The notes beneath the pieces are model-generated. The model was given only the letters and a program-made list of their open reading frames with translations, had not been told where the DNA came from and made no database searches. The translations under genes were made by a program, and so were the position numbers. Below, one piece after another: positions 1-12,921 of a stretch of 64,000 nucleotides of DNA. Source of the DNA: Apostichopus japonicus (lineage: Eukaryota > Echinodermata > Holothuroidea > Aspidochirotida > Stichopodidae); NCBI RefSeq assembly GCF_037975245.1, contig NC_092576.1:3851001-3915000 (forward strand). The letters run 5' to 3'. Positions within the stretch are counted from its first letter, which is position 1. Each line of letters starts with the position of its first letter.

Positions 1-718
1 TGTGATATATGTTGTTGCAGTCTTCCTTCTGATCATGTGATATATGTTGTTGCAGTCTTCCTTCTGATCATGTGATATATGTTGTTGCAGTCTTCCTTCT
101 GATCATGTGATATATGTTGTTGCAGTCTTCCTTCTGATCATGTGATATATGTTGTTGCAGTCTCCATTCTGATCATGTGATATATGTTGTTGCACTCTTC
201 CTTCTGATCATGAGATATATGTTGTTACAGTTTTCATTCTGCCCATATGATATATGTTGTTGCAGTCTTCTTTCTGATCATGTGATAAATGTTGTTGCAG
301 TCTTCCTTCTGATCATGTGATGTATGTTGTTGCAGTCTTCCTTCTGATCATATGATATATGTTGTTGCAGTGTTCCTTCTGATCATGTGATATATGTTGT
401 TGCAGTCTTCTTTCTGATCATGTGATAAATGTTGTTGCAGTCTTCCTTCTGATCATGTGATATATGTTGTTGCAGTCTTCTTTCTGATCATGTGATAAAT
501 GTTGTTGCAGTCTTCCTTCTGATCATGTGATATATGTTGTTGCAGTCTTCCTTCTGATCATGAGATATATGTTGTCGCAGTCATACTGATCATGTGATAT
601 ATATGTTGTTACAGTTTTCATTCTGCCCATATGATATATGTTGTTGCAGTCTTCTTTCTGATCATGTGATAAATGTTTTTTGCAGTCATCATTTTGATCA
701 ATTGAGATATGTTGTTAC
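1..718. repeat. 35-bp tandem repeat array (about 20 copies, open at window edge)
   Basis: A 35-base unit reading tgtgatatatgttgttgcag then tcttccttctgatca is repeated head to tail from base 1. The first five copies are nearly identical and copies after about base 200 carry scattered substitutions. Degeneration increases towards base 718. The array certainly continues to the left of the window. Small ORFs over it are by-products of the repeat. Confidence 0.95.
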
Positions 719-1235
719 TAAAATGTCATGGAAAACGCTTTCCAAAAATGTCAAACATTTTAATATCAAAAACATGTTTGATCTAAAACCCATAACATAA
801 AGTATGCATTCAGAAACAAGTAACAAATGCTGTGGTGAGTGAAAGAGTAAAATACAAGAACACATCAAACAAAAAAGAACATTAACATAAACGAGATTTG
901 ACAGAATATTGCCGCTCAAACATGACTCTAACATATGTATACTAAACATACTGGTGTTAGTGATACATAATGGAGACCTGCTTATGACAACAAAGTGTCA
1001 GTCTTAAAGGGACACACTGCACGAAAGGATAGTGACGTCATAGGATGGATGCGGAAAACAAACTGAATGCATATATATATTGGCTTCATGGATATCGCAG
1101 AGATACAGAGGATGTAAGAAAGAGATATGGAATGATACAAAGGAAAATAAAGGAATAAATTATCGTTGCATTATAATGGGATACTACACATATATTAGCG
1201 CAATGAGCACATTCGGGCGGATACCGGCGTTTAAA
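719..1235. other. Non-coding stretch, nothing recognised
   Basis: AT-rich unique-looking sequence between the 35-bp array and the MITE. I see no ORF with coding character, no RNA gene and no repeat structure. Confidence 0.5.
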
Positions 1236-1612
1236 CAGGGGCGTCGGTAGCTATTTGGGATTGGTACGGCAGATCAGAGTGTGGCCATCTATCATAATTG
1301 TCTGGGGGACGTTTGGTAGGTCAAACTACGCTATGCGCCACCATGGTTGTCGCGTAGCGTAATGGAGAAAAATTTGAAAAAAAAATGCCTCCCAGATTGC
1401 AGGAAATGGCACTTCCGAATGCGATGCTGGTGTAGGCTTTTCATCTGTGCGTTCTCCCTTGTCTGTTTTTGTACCCGATTAATCTTCTGAAACACATTTT
1501 TGAAGTATGTTTCATTTTGGTTCTTTATTTTTTGCCAATTTTTTTTCTTAGTCCTACTATTTTTTATTTATTTTTTTGGCGCCGTGAATATTGGTCGGCT
1601 CCGACGCCCCTG
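1236..1612. mobile_element. hAT-like MITE, copy 1
   Basis: The 377-bp segment starts CAGGGGCGTCGGTAGC and ends GCTCCGACGCCCCTG, an almost perfect inverted terminal repeat with the CAG..CTG ends usual for short hAT elements. The 8 bases on each side (cgtttaaa and cgttatac) are only partly alike, so the target duplication is decayed. The interior has the segment TATGCGCCACCATGGTTGTC followed by GCGTAGCG, which is related to the interior of the MITE at 14195 and to the sequence at the right window edge. There is no transposase ORF, so it would have moved only with help in trans. Confidence 0.7.
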
Positions 1613-4600
1613 CGTTATACAAAGTGTCCATTATTATTAAATGTATTAAGAGAACCTTCAAGGATATTTCTGAAACATTGACGAAAACACTCAGGAATAC
1701 ATTTTACAAAGAGCACCGTACGCTGGCAGATGAGGGAAAAAGACTTGAAGGATATGAGAGAAGATATTAAAGTGCAGGATCTATTGAAGGGATACTAAAT
1801 GGATATTGTTAGGATACACTATGATGTGGAGGAGCTATTGTAGGGATGGACCTATACTAAAAGGGTAAAGTTATACTCAAATTCTAGTAGATATCATACA
1901 TGCAGAGTAAACACCGGCTGAGAATTCCAGCTACGTAGCTCCCTTGGTTTGTTGATAAATAAAATCATGATAATTTTACTCATAATATATTTCATTATGC
2001 AATAAACGTTATGCTCACAGCAGGAGGTAGGCCTATACATTATTCATATCGAGATACAATCACTAATTATTCTACGTAGAGATGAGGTTGCAGCCAATTC
2101 ATGACCGAGGTAAAACATGATCATGCTATGCTACACTTGTGTAAGTTTTCAAGGTTATATAAGTATTTTGATTAAAGCAAATAACAACAGCAAAACACTT
2201 TGCGGTGGCGGTCCATATGCTGTTTTACCTCATACAAATTATGTACTTACAAATTCCAATATCAAATGGAAACAAAACTGTAATTTGTTGTCAGAAATGA
2301 ATATTGGCGGAACGAGTTGACGGATATTGGACTGAATAAATTGAAATAAATTGAGATTATTGCTATTTTTTTGTTTGATTTGAAGTTGAGTTTTTTTTTA
2401 AATCATGTGAAAAGAAAAGCCATTAATGGTTGTGCACTTGCAACCCACTTGGTTGACCCCTACCCCACCCATTTCACACCTCCGCTTCGGCAACCAAGTT
2501 ATGTTCTACAGAATACAAGTGGCTAAACTGTTAATGTGCTATAGTTTGCACGGGGGAGACCCCATAGGAAGATAGCCTTAAGCGCGGACCAGGGAACAAA
2601 GCCCTCCCCCAACCGACCCACCCACCCCATCCCCCACCCCCACCGAAAACTAAAGCAATTTCAGATTTGTTTCAATTATTATCCTTTCACAGTGATTTTT
2701 AGAACAGAAAATATATGCGTTAAAGTAATGTATTGAGTGGGTGAGTTTGGGAGGGAAGTGGGGCAGTGGGGTAGTAGGGGAGTGGGGGAGTGGGGGAGTA
2801 GGGGAGGTATACATCCGTCTAACTATCTATGCTCACATATCTTCAGAATCCATCCAACGCTATGACATACTGAATGAGAAGTAAACCAATGTCAGTCTGT
2901 ACGAAATAAACAAGCCAAATATATCTTACAAACAAGACTTAAACAACAGGATTAAAGCAAAAAATTGAAATTGATTTAGCCAGACTTGTAGCTTATAATA
3001 TATACGGTGTCACTTTCACTACAATAAAATTCTGTTTTCTTTTCAGATCAATTTGGACAGATTTACGTAAAATGTTCCATTGGGTTGTTATGCAAGAAAC
3101 GTGATTTCATAATGAAGAATTTTGATTCGATTCTATTTTGGTCGTTCTTTATTTGTTAATAACATTTATACACAAATAACTCGTAATTCAATGAGCCACC
3201 CAGTTTCGAATATTAGTTTGTTTTTATCATCACTGGACGTAGAAACTAATCAGGTGAATTAGTACAGGACAATGCGAGTAACCATAGCAACACTCTATAC
3301 GTAAAATATGGAATTCGACCCACTTTATCGTTTGTCTTGCATGCCGTTATCTATAATCATTAGGTAATAACATGTTTTGTATCAGAGAATTGCAATACCG
3401 TTCTATGTATAGGAATGGAGTGTCGTCATGGTCACATGACCACGATAGCAATAATTTGATTTGAAGAGCTCATTTTATTTGATATTCTGGATAAAATGGA
3501 GGTCTTTAGCTAAACAAAACAAAAGCATAATAAAAACAGAAAATCCACAGTTTTTTAATAACATTCTGTAAAACATTAAAGCTTTATCGATGTTTATAAC
3601 CTATATGCAATTATAGAATAAATTATATTTTCTTTCTTCAAACATTCCTTAAACACAAATATAGTCTACAGGGTAATATATACTCCTTTGTCTGTAGTTA
3701 CCCCTGATCCCCTTTATCCATCACTGCTCATGATGAATAACAAGTATACCATTCCATGACGCCGATGATGATGTAACCACATATAAACACATGTTGTCCC
3801 TTCCCTGTTAAACTCACATCTTCACATACTTCTCTTAATGTAAAAGAAAAGAATTTTGAAGGTTTCCCGGTCCCAGTCGGGTGGAGCCTAACGGTAAGGG
3901 AAGGGGGTGGGGGGGTGGTGAGTAATTACACACCAACAAGTTCACAAGTGATACTCATTTATTATTTTCTATTTTTCACATTGTTAAAAACATATCCCTT
4001 TTTGAATAAAAGTGCCGCCATCTTATATTGCTGCTTTCCAACATTGTTTATGTTAACACTTTACCGGAGTTATACAAGGCAGCAGATTCATATCAAAAGC
4101 ACGTGTTATGTAGTCATAGTTATGAGCTGTAAAGTTAATATCATTGTTATATATTTTTTTTTCTCTCTTCCTAAAATTTTGCCTTCTTCAAGGTTCTTTA
4201 GAAATAACTGCTGAGTTCACACATATTGTTTTCAACCTTGTTATTTCCTCGCAGGCTACATATTTTCAGTAATTAGTGGTAGATGAATTAATCGATTATC
4301 GTCATCATACTGGTAATTAATAATATTACCGCCGCGGCTGGAAATCAATGACAACCGCCAAGGGATATTGATAACAAGAGCGCCACCGATCGATTTAGTA
4401 CACAACCCTCGTCACACGCGGCATATAACCATGCATCATGCATCATATATACCCTCCTCACGATTCATCGAATCAGATCAATTCTGATACAAACCTTCTG
4501 AACGATCATAAATATTCCATTTCTAACCTTGCTTGTGACAAATAAACTTATATTTAGTTAACTATGGCTGATGTACAATTAACATTACGTATACAATAGC

Positions 4601-5672
4601 ACGCTGGATTATACGAAATGCTACCTAATTAAACCAACAACCGGAGACCTGCAACGGCGACTCAGCATGCTATCGAACTGTTTTATTCTCAAACTATCAA
4701 TCTTTGCATAATGTTGCTAGTGGTAAATCTCCCACACATGTGATCTGTGATAGATAGGAGACTTTACAGAATGTGCTGAAATATCCACATTAATAAGATC
4801 TGATATCACCCAAAAAGCACTAAGTGGTTTTAATTAAACTCACACAAACACGCCGACACACGGTCAGACCCACACCCACACTATGATAATGATCTAAGAT
4901 CTCTATCTATGTTTAAAGGTAAGGGACATTAAATTCATGTAAAAACACTCGATTATATCTAAGTCCTATAGCCGAAATGCCAGAATGTAGGCTTTATATA
5001 CTCTCCCAGAACCTCCCGTATACTGAAGCTCACCCCTAGTATCTCAACATTGGGATTACTCAGCATACTTTATTCTTCCTTAGGCGGAGTGTAGAGTCTT
5101 AGCTTAATTAAACCAAGAACACACACACGGCTTTGCTATTCTGTAGCCAACATAATTAGAAATGTTGCACTAACATATGTTAGAGTCCGCCGTCCGTATA
5201 ACACGCATTTCTAGTGTTTGTTTGTATTCCCCCGTCAGTAACATGCTGACAGCACAGGCTGTATTTATACAGTTAGTCTAAAGTAACTATAGACGCCTTG
5301 AGGGAATCATGGGTCATTGTCAACATAGAAAGAGAGTCATCAGCTATCGGGAATCGACAGCCTGGTATATATCATGTGTTGATTAGTCATATAGTCTGTC
5401 TGTATATTCTCGTTTGAATCCTATTGAATCCTATAGATCACCGCACTTTGCCTGTATTCAGTCGTTTTACTCTATAGGCAATCATTCCAACCAGCTGACT
5501 GTGGTGACAGAGGTTTCCTCTTCCGCCGAACAAGTTTGTAACGTGATGAAAGTCAGGCAAGATGAGTAATATATATATATATATATGTTTTTATCAGAAC
5601 GTATTTCCGCAGTCGCAGCTAGTTATAACAGAACCTATATAGATAGACGCATTTCTACTGTAGGTTGATTAT
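1613..5672. other. Gene-poor unique sequence
   Basis: About 4 kb without convincing coding sequence. It holds a C-rich stretch at about 2600-2645, a G-rich tract at about 2740-2810 built from gggag-type words that could form G-quadruplexes, and a short (TA)n at about 5569. The few ORFs near 100 codons have no domain character and atypical composition for protein. Confidence 0.5.
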
Positions 5673-5978
5673 GCTGTGGCCGAATGGATAAAGTCGGTGA
5701 CATTTGAAGTAACGAGGCTTTAGCAATCAGGAGGTTCCGGGTTTGATACCCGGCCGGGGTCATGGTAAAGTGGGTTATTCATCCAAGAGCAATCTACGGT
5801 TTTCCCATCTTAAAGTACTTTCTAAATTCTAAATTTAAAAAATTTCGAATTTGAGTTAAAATGTTGCCTTGAGCTGAAAAAGTTGTAATTCATAAGCTAT
5901 TGCGGAGCTCCTCTCGCATTCGTTGTTGCTTAAGCATCGTAAAAACAACTGATTATTATTATGATGATGATTATTATG
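5673..5978 (+). mobile_element. tRNA-derived SINE (Leu/Ser-like head)
   Basis: The 5' 90 bases look like a class II tRNA. An A-box region reads gtggccgaatggataaag, a long variable region follows, and a B box (gggtttgatacc at about 5740) sits in a GC-rich arm. The sequence then runs into an unrelated AT-rich body and ends in an ATT/ATG simple tail at about 5950-5978. The short word gattat occurs on both sides and may be part of a target duplication. The non-tRNA body and simple tail favour a SINE over a working tRNA gene. Confidence 0.65.
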
Positions 5979-7898
5979 TAAACCCAGGGATATATTAGTG
6001 AGACACATGCCGGTTTAGCCTTGGAGAGGAAGTTAGTATATGCGATGTTATTTCATGCTAGAGTGACTTCACAGTGACCGGGGGAACATTTATTAGTTTT
6101 GGCTGACGAAAGAGAAATATAATTCTATCGAGGATCATGAGGATATTATTATTATTCAATTCTTATTTAACATAGACAACATTTAAAACGTTTCGTACAA
6201 GAAGTGAACTTGGAGCGAACAGTTGTTATATCGCATAGAACTAGCACACAGTCTGGCCAGTGTAGTTTATGCCTGTCTTCTAAATTTAGATCCAGTTTTC
6301 TACAGTCCCAAATTTCTGATTCATTTCAGTATGAAATTATTAATACACTTCAGTCACATCCATACACATAATCAGTACATTCAAAACTCATGTTGCTTTC
6401 ATGATAAACTTCATCTTCGGTATTGCGTCATAGTGTTAACAAAAATTAAGAGCAAGCAGAAAACTTAACTAAAATTGACTTTACTTTACTTATTTGAAAG
6501 AAATACTGACATGTCCACCCATAACTGGATCGACGAAGACTAAAATAGTTCAGAATCGTATACAACAGGACACATGATACCAATGGTATAGTTTGTTGGG
6601 TTTAAATACTTTAGAATGATAAACAACAGGGCACATTAAATCAATGTATAGTTTGTTGTGTTTAAATAATGGGAGTGGAGGGGGGGGGGGGTAAATAATG
6701 AAGATAGTTGTTGACTTTCGCGGAACAGATAGCTTAAGCGGAAGTAGAGATGGATATATATACACCTACATATGGTTTCTTTCCAGTGTCAGTAAGCACT
6801 AGAGAAATTACAAGTGCGTGTTTCTGTATATGCAAACTGCTACAAACCGGTTAAAATCAGAACTTTCAGTAGATTCGTTCGCTTCTACATCTCGAGGTTT
6901 CTGAGATAGATCACTGCCATAACCATACTAAACGTTCAGCGCTTATTAGCTCTCAGGCTGAGATAAATCACGACCATAGCCATGCTGAACGATCAGAGCT
7001 TATTAGCTCTCAAGCTGAGATACCTTATAGGATGATAAATGTACCACACGGGAAGATTTAAGAAGATCAAGGCCAATATGGAAGGCCAACTAGAAACTGA
7101 GTTCTCTATAGAGAATGAACTATATTTGAAAATATCACATTATCAATTCCATGTTGAGGATACTGCACATGAGCGTACTCAAGTAATGGTATATATGTGA
7201 ATTAAAAATGAACAAAATAAAGAAGAAAAATAATAAAAAGGAAAATTGACTAATACTATAAAGACCACATTATGGTGTGCCAACACCCCAACCCCCTCTT
7301 ACCACAAAATAATAATAACCATAAAAACAAGAAAAACTAAGAAAACAAGCTCTACTTTTCATCTGTTTTTATGGATGTACATGGGGGTAAACATTATTCT
7401 CGTGAACTTTGCGGGGGACTCATATTAACCCTGTTAAATATGTACACATATTATGTTGATCTCTAGGTGTGAGGTATATGAGCCATCATATTAAACAATA
7501 TCCCTAACCACCCTCCTCCCTATAAGCGAGTTTAACTTGGTTCTGTCTAGAATCGTGAGCTTGACTATAACACTTGGCAACCTTCATGCATGCTTTAACG
7601 GATTGACTGGATTAAGTTGTTGACAGCCTATAAAATGAAAACTTGAAAGCGATATTTTGGTTGATTGATCATACTTGATGGGATCAGGGATCTGTTATCA
7701 ACAACCACCCCACCCCCACCTTCCCTGCTGTCTTCTCCACCAACATTCCCCACCCCAACCAAACATCTCCTTCAAAGGAAACAAAATTAGTTCAGCAATT
7801 ATTATAGCTTTTACTTGTATTGTTGCCAGCAATTTAACTGAAGGTCGACGCAACTTACCACTTTTAACTGTCTGAAGAGACAAACTGTTTTCTAACTT
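5979..7898. other. Gene-poor stretch with two small local duplications
   Basis: No coding sequence recognised. A ~60-bp duplication lies at about 6550-6670, where blocks of acaggacacat/aacagggcacat type are each followed by a gtttgttg-gtttaaata block. Another ~63-bp duplication at about 6900-7020 repeats the words cagcgcttattagctctca and cagagcttattagctctca. Confidence 0.5.
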
Positions 7899-8185
7899 CC
7901 TTGGATTCGTTCTATACGTATGGTTTCATTATTTGATTCGTTTTATACGTATGGTTTCATTATTTTATTTGTTTTATATACGTATGGTTTCATTATTTGA
8001 TTCGTTTTATACGTATGGTTTCATTATTTGATTCGTTTTATACGTATGATATCATTATTTTATTCGTTCTAAACGTATGGTTTCAGTGTTTGATTCGTTT
8101 TATACATATGGTTTCATTATTTGATTCGTTTTATACATATGGTTTCATTATTTATTCGCTTTTTACGTATATGTTTTCATGATTC
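7899..8185. repeat. 31-bp minisatellite (about 9 copies)
   Basis: The unit ttcgttttatacgtatggtt plus tcattatttga recurs about nine times with few substitutions, mainly at the tacgtatgg core. The 61-residue ORF across it is simply the translated repeat. Confidence 0.9.
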
Positions 8186-8369
8186 TTTTTGCTCTGATGT
8201 CTTGTTTGCATTTCTCTTTGCAAATTCTCTTGTATTGTCTTTGTTACTTGTTTAAAAGGGGAGTGCTTGTCAAAGCACCATTGTTTCTTTAGTCCACATC
8301 CTATACTGTTGAGGTGCGGATCAATATGGGGTTAGATGGGAGGAGGGGTGGATGTTGACCTTATTATTA

Positions 8370-8490
8370 ACCTAATTTATCGCCTAAAGATATGCCTCAG
8401 AATTCACTATTTCACGTCTGAAGTTATCAGTTTGTTTTCCATGGGAGGAACCCCAAGGCCCTTCTTTCATTTAGTCAACTTTTCACGACC
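8370..8490. repeat. Fragment of a degenerate dispersed repeat
   Basis: The segment with tgcctcagaattcac, acgtctgaagtt and ggaaccccaaggccc resembles the more complete copies at about 9540-9610 and 9960-10010. Short words and their order are shared but not base-level identity, so it is an old repeat. Confidence 0.4.
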
Positions 8491-8604
8491 CAAGGGGTCA
8501 CACCCCTTTATAAAATCCTTACGCGCATTATGTACCTATCTGTCTACGTTTGAGTGAATAAACACAGACCTACTCTACTATATTCATGCATTCTCATTAT
8601 TTGT

Positions 8605-8758
8605 AGAAATAACTACCCATGGTGGGAATCGAACCTTCGTTATCCTAAAAGGACAGGATTGCGTCAGAGGGTATTGAGCGGCCCGATCCTGGGAACAGCT
8701 TGTAGGAGCTGCTTTGTGTGTCAACGAAGAACCCACTCGACTATCGCCTGTCCTAAAC
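8605..8758 (-). mobile_element. tRNA-derived SINE, reverse orientation
   Basis: Read on the minus strand there is an A-box-like gcgatagtcgagtggg near 8745 and a perfect B box ggttcgattcccacc near 8625, spaced wider than in a tRNA and separated by unrelated sequence. No good acceptor stem can be drawn, so a SINE or tRNA-derived repeat is preferred to a tRNA gene. Confidence 0.5.
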
Positions 8759-9489
8759 TAATCCATGAGTATAAAATATTACTTTATAATACCTGTGTAG
8801 TAGGAGCCGGTGCTAGCTTGACATTTGTTTTCGCATTGTAGTAGAGGTACACACGTACGCTCTTTCACTATATAGTCCACTATTGTTGCAGCTTGCCTAC
8901 GGCAATATGCCTGGTATTTTTTACCTCCCATCATCTCTAAATGGTTATTATCAATTCACCTATATTTTAAGAAAATAATTAAAGCCTCATCTCCGGGAGG
9001 TATAATTTCAAGACAGGTTTATGGTAAATTGTAAACATTCTGTTTCATTTCAAAGTTTCATATTAAAATCCGTTCAAACTGTTTAAGAAGGGTCCATAAT
9101 TGCATTGTGATTAATAAAAGTACAAGCACACGAACTTGACTATTGCAATTGATGTTGCAACAACTGTGTACTAAATCGGCATATATGATTCGATGCCTGT
9201 ACGTTGTACAAACCTAGTGTATGTACGGAAGCTCTTAAAGGACGACTAAAAGGCTAAACAGATAGTTTGTAAATCATGTCACTTCAAAGTAATTTTATAA
9301 TGCTAAATGGCGTCGAGAAACGAAGGGGGAGGGGAACAATGGCGTGCGCAATGAGGACATGCCCCACCTTTGATCGTCGGTCGGGGGAAAGTGGTTCAGT
9401 AGGGTGATTTTAGCATTCTAGCGGGAAAGAATAGGATCTCTACTACGGGGGCATCTTCCCATCCGCATGTTCACATCACACACAAGATT

Positions 9490-10130
9490 AATTAGCAAAA
9501 CCTTGCGTTTAGGGCTACTTCAATAAACCTAACTTATAATATGAATATGCCTCAGAATACACCGTCTGACATCTAAGGTTCTTCAGGGGAGATCCCCCAA
9601 ACCCCTACATAGGAGGCGGCTTCAATGGCAACACCACCACTATTAAAAAATCCTTCCTTCGCCTTTGGCCGTCCCATAAAGGTTGGCAATTTGAATTTCT
9701 AATTATTTATAAGCACAACCTTCCGTTAAGAGCTGCTTATACATGGAAGCTGACTTCAATGACCCCACGGCAGCACCCCCTCCTATATTAAATACTCAAT
9801 GACCCCACGGTAGCACGTCCCCCCTCCTAAATAAAATACTTCATTCATATCTGGCCTTTCAATAAAGATTCAGATCCCTTCCTAAATCTTGTCGGGGAAT
9901 TTTGGAGTTTATTATTATTTATTTGAACAATCTTGCGTTTAGAGCTATTTATGTAGACCTAAACTTATGGCCAGAACACACCATTCTTCTGAGGGTGGAC
10001 CCCCACCCCCCCCATATAAGGGTCCGGATGCAGCCCCTTGTTTATAATATACATAATTCGCCTATACACCATCTACAAAAGTTAAGCTGATATCTTATTC
10101 AGCCGGGGTGAGATTTGAATTTGGACCCCA
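9490..10130. repeat. Degenerate ~210-bp repeat, about three copies
   Basis: Copies begin near 9495, 9716 and 9927 with aaccttgcgtttagggct, aaccttccgttaagagct and aatcttgcgtttagagct. Each is followed by a gaccta/cataga block and a C-rich segment containing ccccc-type words. Divergence is high, so this is an old family and unit borders are approximate. Confidence 0.5.
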
Positions 10131-11295
10131 CTTTTGAAATCCTGTACACCCCACTAGTGGGGATGGGGAGGGGCTGGGGGTATTGATATGAGAAGAAGTG
10201 AGGGAGATAAGGGGGATTCCTCTGTACCATGATTCTTCCTCAGTATACCTCATCTCCAATCTTTAAATTAAATATGTTAGTGTACTTCCTACGTAATCTT
10301 TCACAGTGAAGTACAACGGTAGTTATCCTCTTGGACAAAAATATTTAAACAAAAAAACTGAAACATCATTCCTTTTGCTTTGAGAGGGGTCAACCCCACC
10401 CAATGATTTTCTTAGCAATGATTTTCATGAGATGGTGCCACTGAACATTAATTTGACTATTCACCCGCTCCCCCCCCCCCCCACCCCTATACCTCTCTAC
10501 TTACCCTACCCCAAGCTTAAACCAGTGTTGGGCTTTTATTCAACACCTGTATCAACTCACGTGTGCGTGTACGTGCGTGTGTGTGTTGTATTTAGTAGAA
10601 CGATATAACGTTACTTGTTTAGAGGGATTTTCCCTTTGAAGACCTGAAGGAAGCGAATGCCAGCACATGACAAAGAAGTTCCGTGAGTTGAATTAGCCTT
10701 TAATAATAGACTCACGGTAATATCAAATTGACTTCTCTATAGATTTGATCAAAAATAAATACAGTTATGTTACCTTGGAATTGCATGTGACAGTGTAGGC
10801 CTAACCAGTCATCTGGCCTAACGAGTAATATATACCTTTGCTTTGCCCACGGATTACCCATACCAAGACTATATTCAACAGCAGACACTCCTTAACCTCT
10901 CAAAAGCCACCACCTTATTACATAAATTAGGGTTAACTTTGGAAGAGGGGAAATCAAAGGACTAATTATATTATTGGGAGTGTTATAATAAGAAGGAGTT
11001 TGCATACATCTGTCGGGAGGAGGGCTTCTTAAGTTTGGGATAGAGTTATAAAGATAAAGTTATAATACCAAAAACTTGATCTATCACTTCGCAGGGTTAA
11101 GGCCTTCATCATTAGAATGAAGAGAGTGGAGGGAAGGGGAGGTGGGGAGGGGGAAGGGAGGAGAGCTGAGGGGTGGTCCGATGGGAGGTTTGGTGGTAAG
11201 GACAAACTGTAAGACCGTTTCTTACCAAGTTCCAAGTTAGAAAGACGGAAGCATATATGGTTAACTTAAGGCACATAAAAGAAAAGACTTTAGAA
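10131..11295. other. No gene recognised
   Basis: Low-complexity patches only: a poly-C run near 10471, a (gt)n-like run near 10560-10590 and a G-rich purine tract near 11120-11170. Confidence 0.5.
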
Positions 11296-11470
11296 AATCA
11301 AAAGGGTTAGGACTGCGCCGGGAGTTTCTGCACTCTAGACCCGATCTGGGATACAGAAGATTAGCTGTATAAGTGGTAACGGAGTAACTCCCTGAGCTAT
11401 TGCCTACCCCGACAATACCTCCCACAAATAAACTACTTATTAACACCTACCTCGATTGCAACACGATCAG
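11296..11470 (-). mobile_element. tRNA-like SINE, copy A
   Basis: A ~170-bp segment almost identical to 13564-13745, apart from a few substitutions and short indels. On the minus strand it has a tRNA-like head: ggcaatagctcagggagtta as an A-box region and gatcgggtctagagtgc as a weak B box. The paired copies 2.3 kb apart show a dispersed element. The small minus-strand ORFs that cover both copies are not genes. Confidence 0.6.
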
Positions 11471-11837
11471 TCATCCCACAGGGATCTCCTCCTTCAATAG
11501 AAAAAGGTCAATATTATGATCACGTGGGAGTTCTATGACAGAGGTGGTATCCTTAAAATACTTTGTTGCTTATTAAACTTTGTGCTTTGAAGTTTGGACA
11601 GGGTCGGGTATACGTATTGCTATTCTTATTCTGTTGACAAAAACTGTTTTTTATCGAGTCTATTGATAAACACAAACATTGTGTGAATACAGAGTGAATA
11701 CAGTGTAACACCCAATGTAACACAATGTAACACCCACACAGTAGGCCTATAACTATACCAAAACGCACCCGTGCTTATATAGGCTACACTGAAACTACTG
11801 TTAAAACGAGCAGATTATAAGTAATCTTAAAGAAAGT

Positions 11838-12015
11838 TACTTCTCGGCCTTTTGGCTAAGACCATGTGTATAGTATCTGTTCCTCTTTCGAGGGGAATGG
11901 TGATGCACACCCGACGATGATCACACAGTCACAGTCTCGATGCAAGGGGACTGGGGTTGAGAGCGGATCAGTCGTTCGGTAGTTTGCTTTTCGTGCCCAG
12001 GTTCTTTCCTGGGTG
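11838..12015 (+). ncRNA. U2 snRNA-like RNA (variant or pseudogene)
   Basis: From 11840 the sequence reads cttctcggccttttggctaa, the hallmark 5' stem-loop of U2 snRNA, and continues through gtatctgttc, matching U2 to about position 45. The branch-point-recognition segment is altered: U2 has GUGUAGUA, whereas here two extra bases give GTGTATAGTA. After 11881 similarity to U2 stops. A small cctc-tttc-gagg hairpin (11882-11893) replaces U2 stem-loop II, and no standard AUUUUUG Sm site is visible, only agtttgcttttcg at about 11980. The segment ends in a clean terminal hairpin, cccagg-ttcttt-cctggg, at 11996-12013. It could be a chimeric retropseudogene, a SINE with a U2-derived head, or a divergent snRNA-like gene. 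Function is unknown. The 5' match is what I see directly and the rest is inference. Confidence 0.6.
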
Positions 12016-12835
12016 ACTTTTCTTAAAAAGGTATACCTTTTCTTACTAAATTAATGCCGCAAAGTTGCATACTATTTTATCAGTCTCTCTGCAGGCTTGA
12101 CATATAGTTCTGAAGGTTTGTATGAGTTTTGAGATCAACGTATATATATGCTGAATGTTGATTTTAGTAATTACAATCAGCAATCAATGTGTTTTCAATC
12201 ACTGGCTACACTCAACCAGTAGGACAGTTGTGCATTGCTTATAGTGCCAGGAGTGGCTAGCCACACATCACTGCATTTGTATTGTCAATACGAAGAACAA
12301 TACATATGGAACCTTTATCTATAACAAAAACGCGGTATGCTCAGTAATCGTATTGTCAATATACCTACAAATTCTTTCAACGGTGATCTGGAAGTTTGCT
12401 TAACATGCATGCATAGACAAAACAGACAATTAACTTATCAACCTAATGCTGTCCTGGACAGAAAGATGAATATGCATTGGGAAAATGCAAATGTACACAA
12501 ATTCAGTTATAAATACCTTCGCTCGCAAAAAAAATTCTTAAACTTAGGAAACGTTTCCTGCTTGTGAATCGAAGGGATATTCGAATGAATACATTAGTTT
12601 ATTATTGCATACTGTAGCACTGTTCATCACGGGCATATACCTGAGATAAGTACGTTTAATACCTGCGTAGACTGTTTGTTTATAGTCTCATTCATATACA
12701 CAGGCCTGAACACGATATAAACCTATATACACGCAAGGGTTAAAGTTAACAAACGTCGGATCTCGGAAGAAATAATGTAAATACAATCCTGAAAAGTGCA
12801 ACGGGATATTAAAAACGACCAGTTGCAATGAAAAA
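12016..12835. other. No gene recognised
   Basis: Unique AT-rich sequence. A 14-bp perfect palindrome aaaggtataccttt lies just downstream of the U2-like segment at about 12028-12041. The 76-codon ORF near 12337-12567 has no recognisable feature. Confidence 0.45.
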
Positions 12836-12839
12836 CTCT

Positions 12840-12920
12840 GTAAGAGTGAAACTCTTCCAACCCCCTCTAGAATTCGAACCCAGGTCTTCCGAACCTCTGT
12901 CTCAGAATAGATACTCGGCG
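12840..12920 (-). mobile_element. Partial tRNA-derived sequence, reverse orientation
   Basis: On the minus strand cctgggttcgaattctag contains a good B box, preceded by a run with weak tRNA character. No complete tRNA can be folded. It abuts the TIR element at 12922. The word ctagaattc also occurs just after that element's right end, at about 13404, which hints that this piece and the TIR element were once arranged differently. Confidence 0.35.
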
Positions 12921-12921
12921 A

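Noticed and set aside
1-718. Regularly spaced repeats resembling a CRISPR array
   Set aside because: The units are directly adjacent with no unique spacers, and this is animal DNA.
5673-5762. Functional tRNA gene (Leu/Ser-like)
   Set aside because: No complete acceptor stem is seen, and the tRNA-like part is fused to a SINE-type body and simple-repeat tail.
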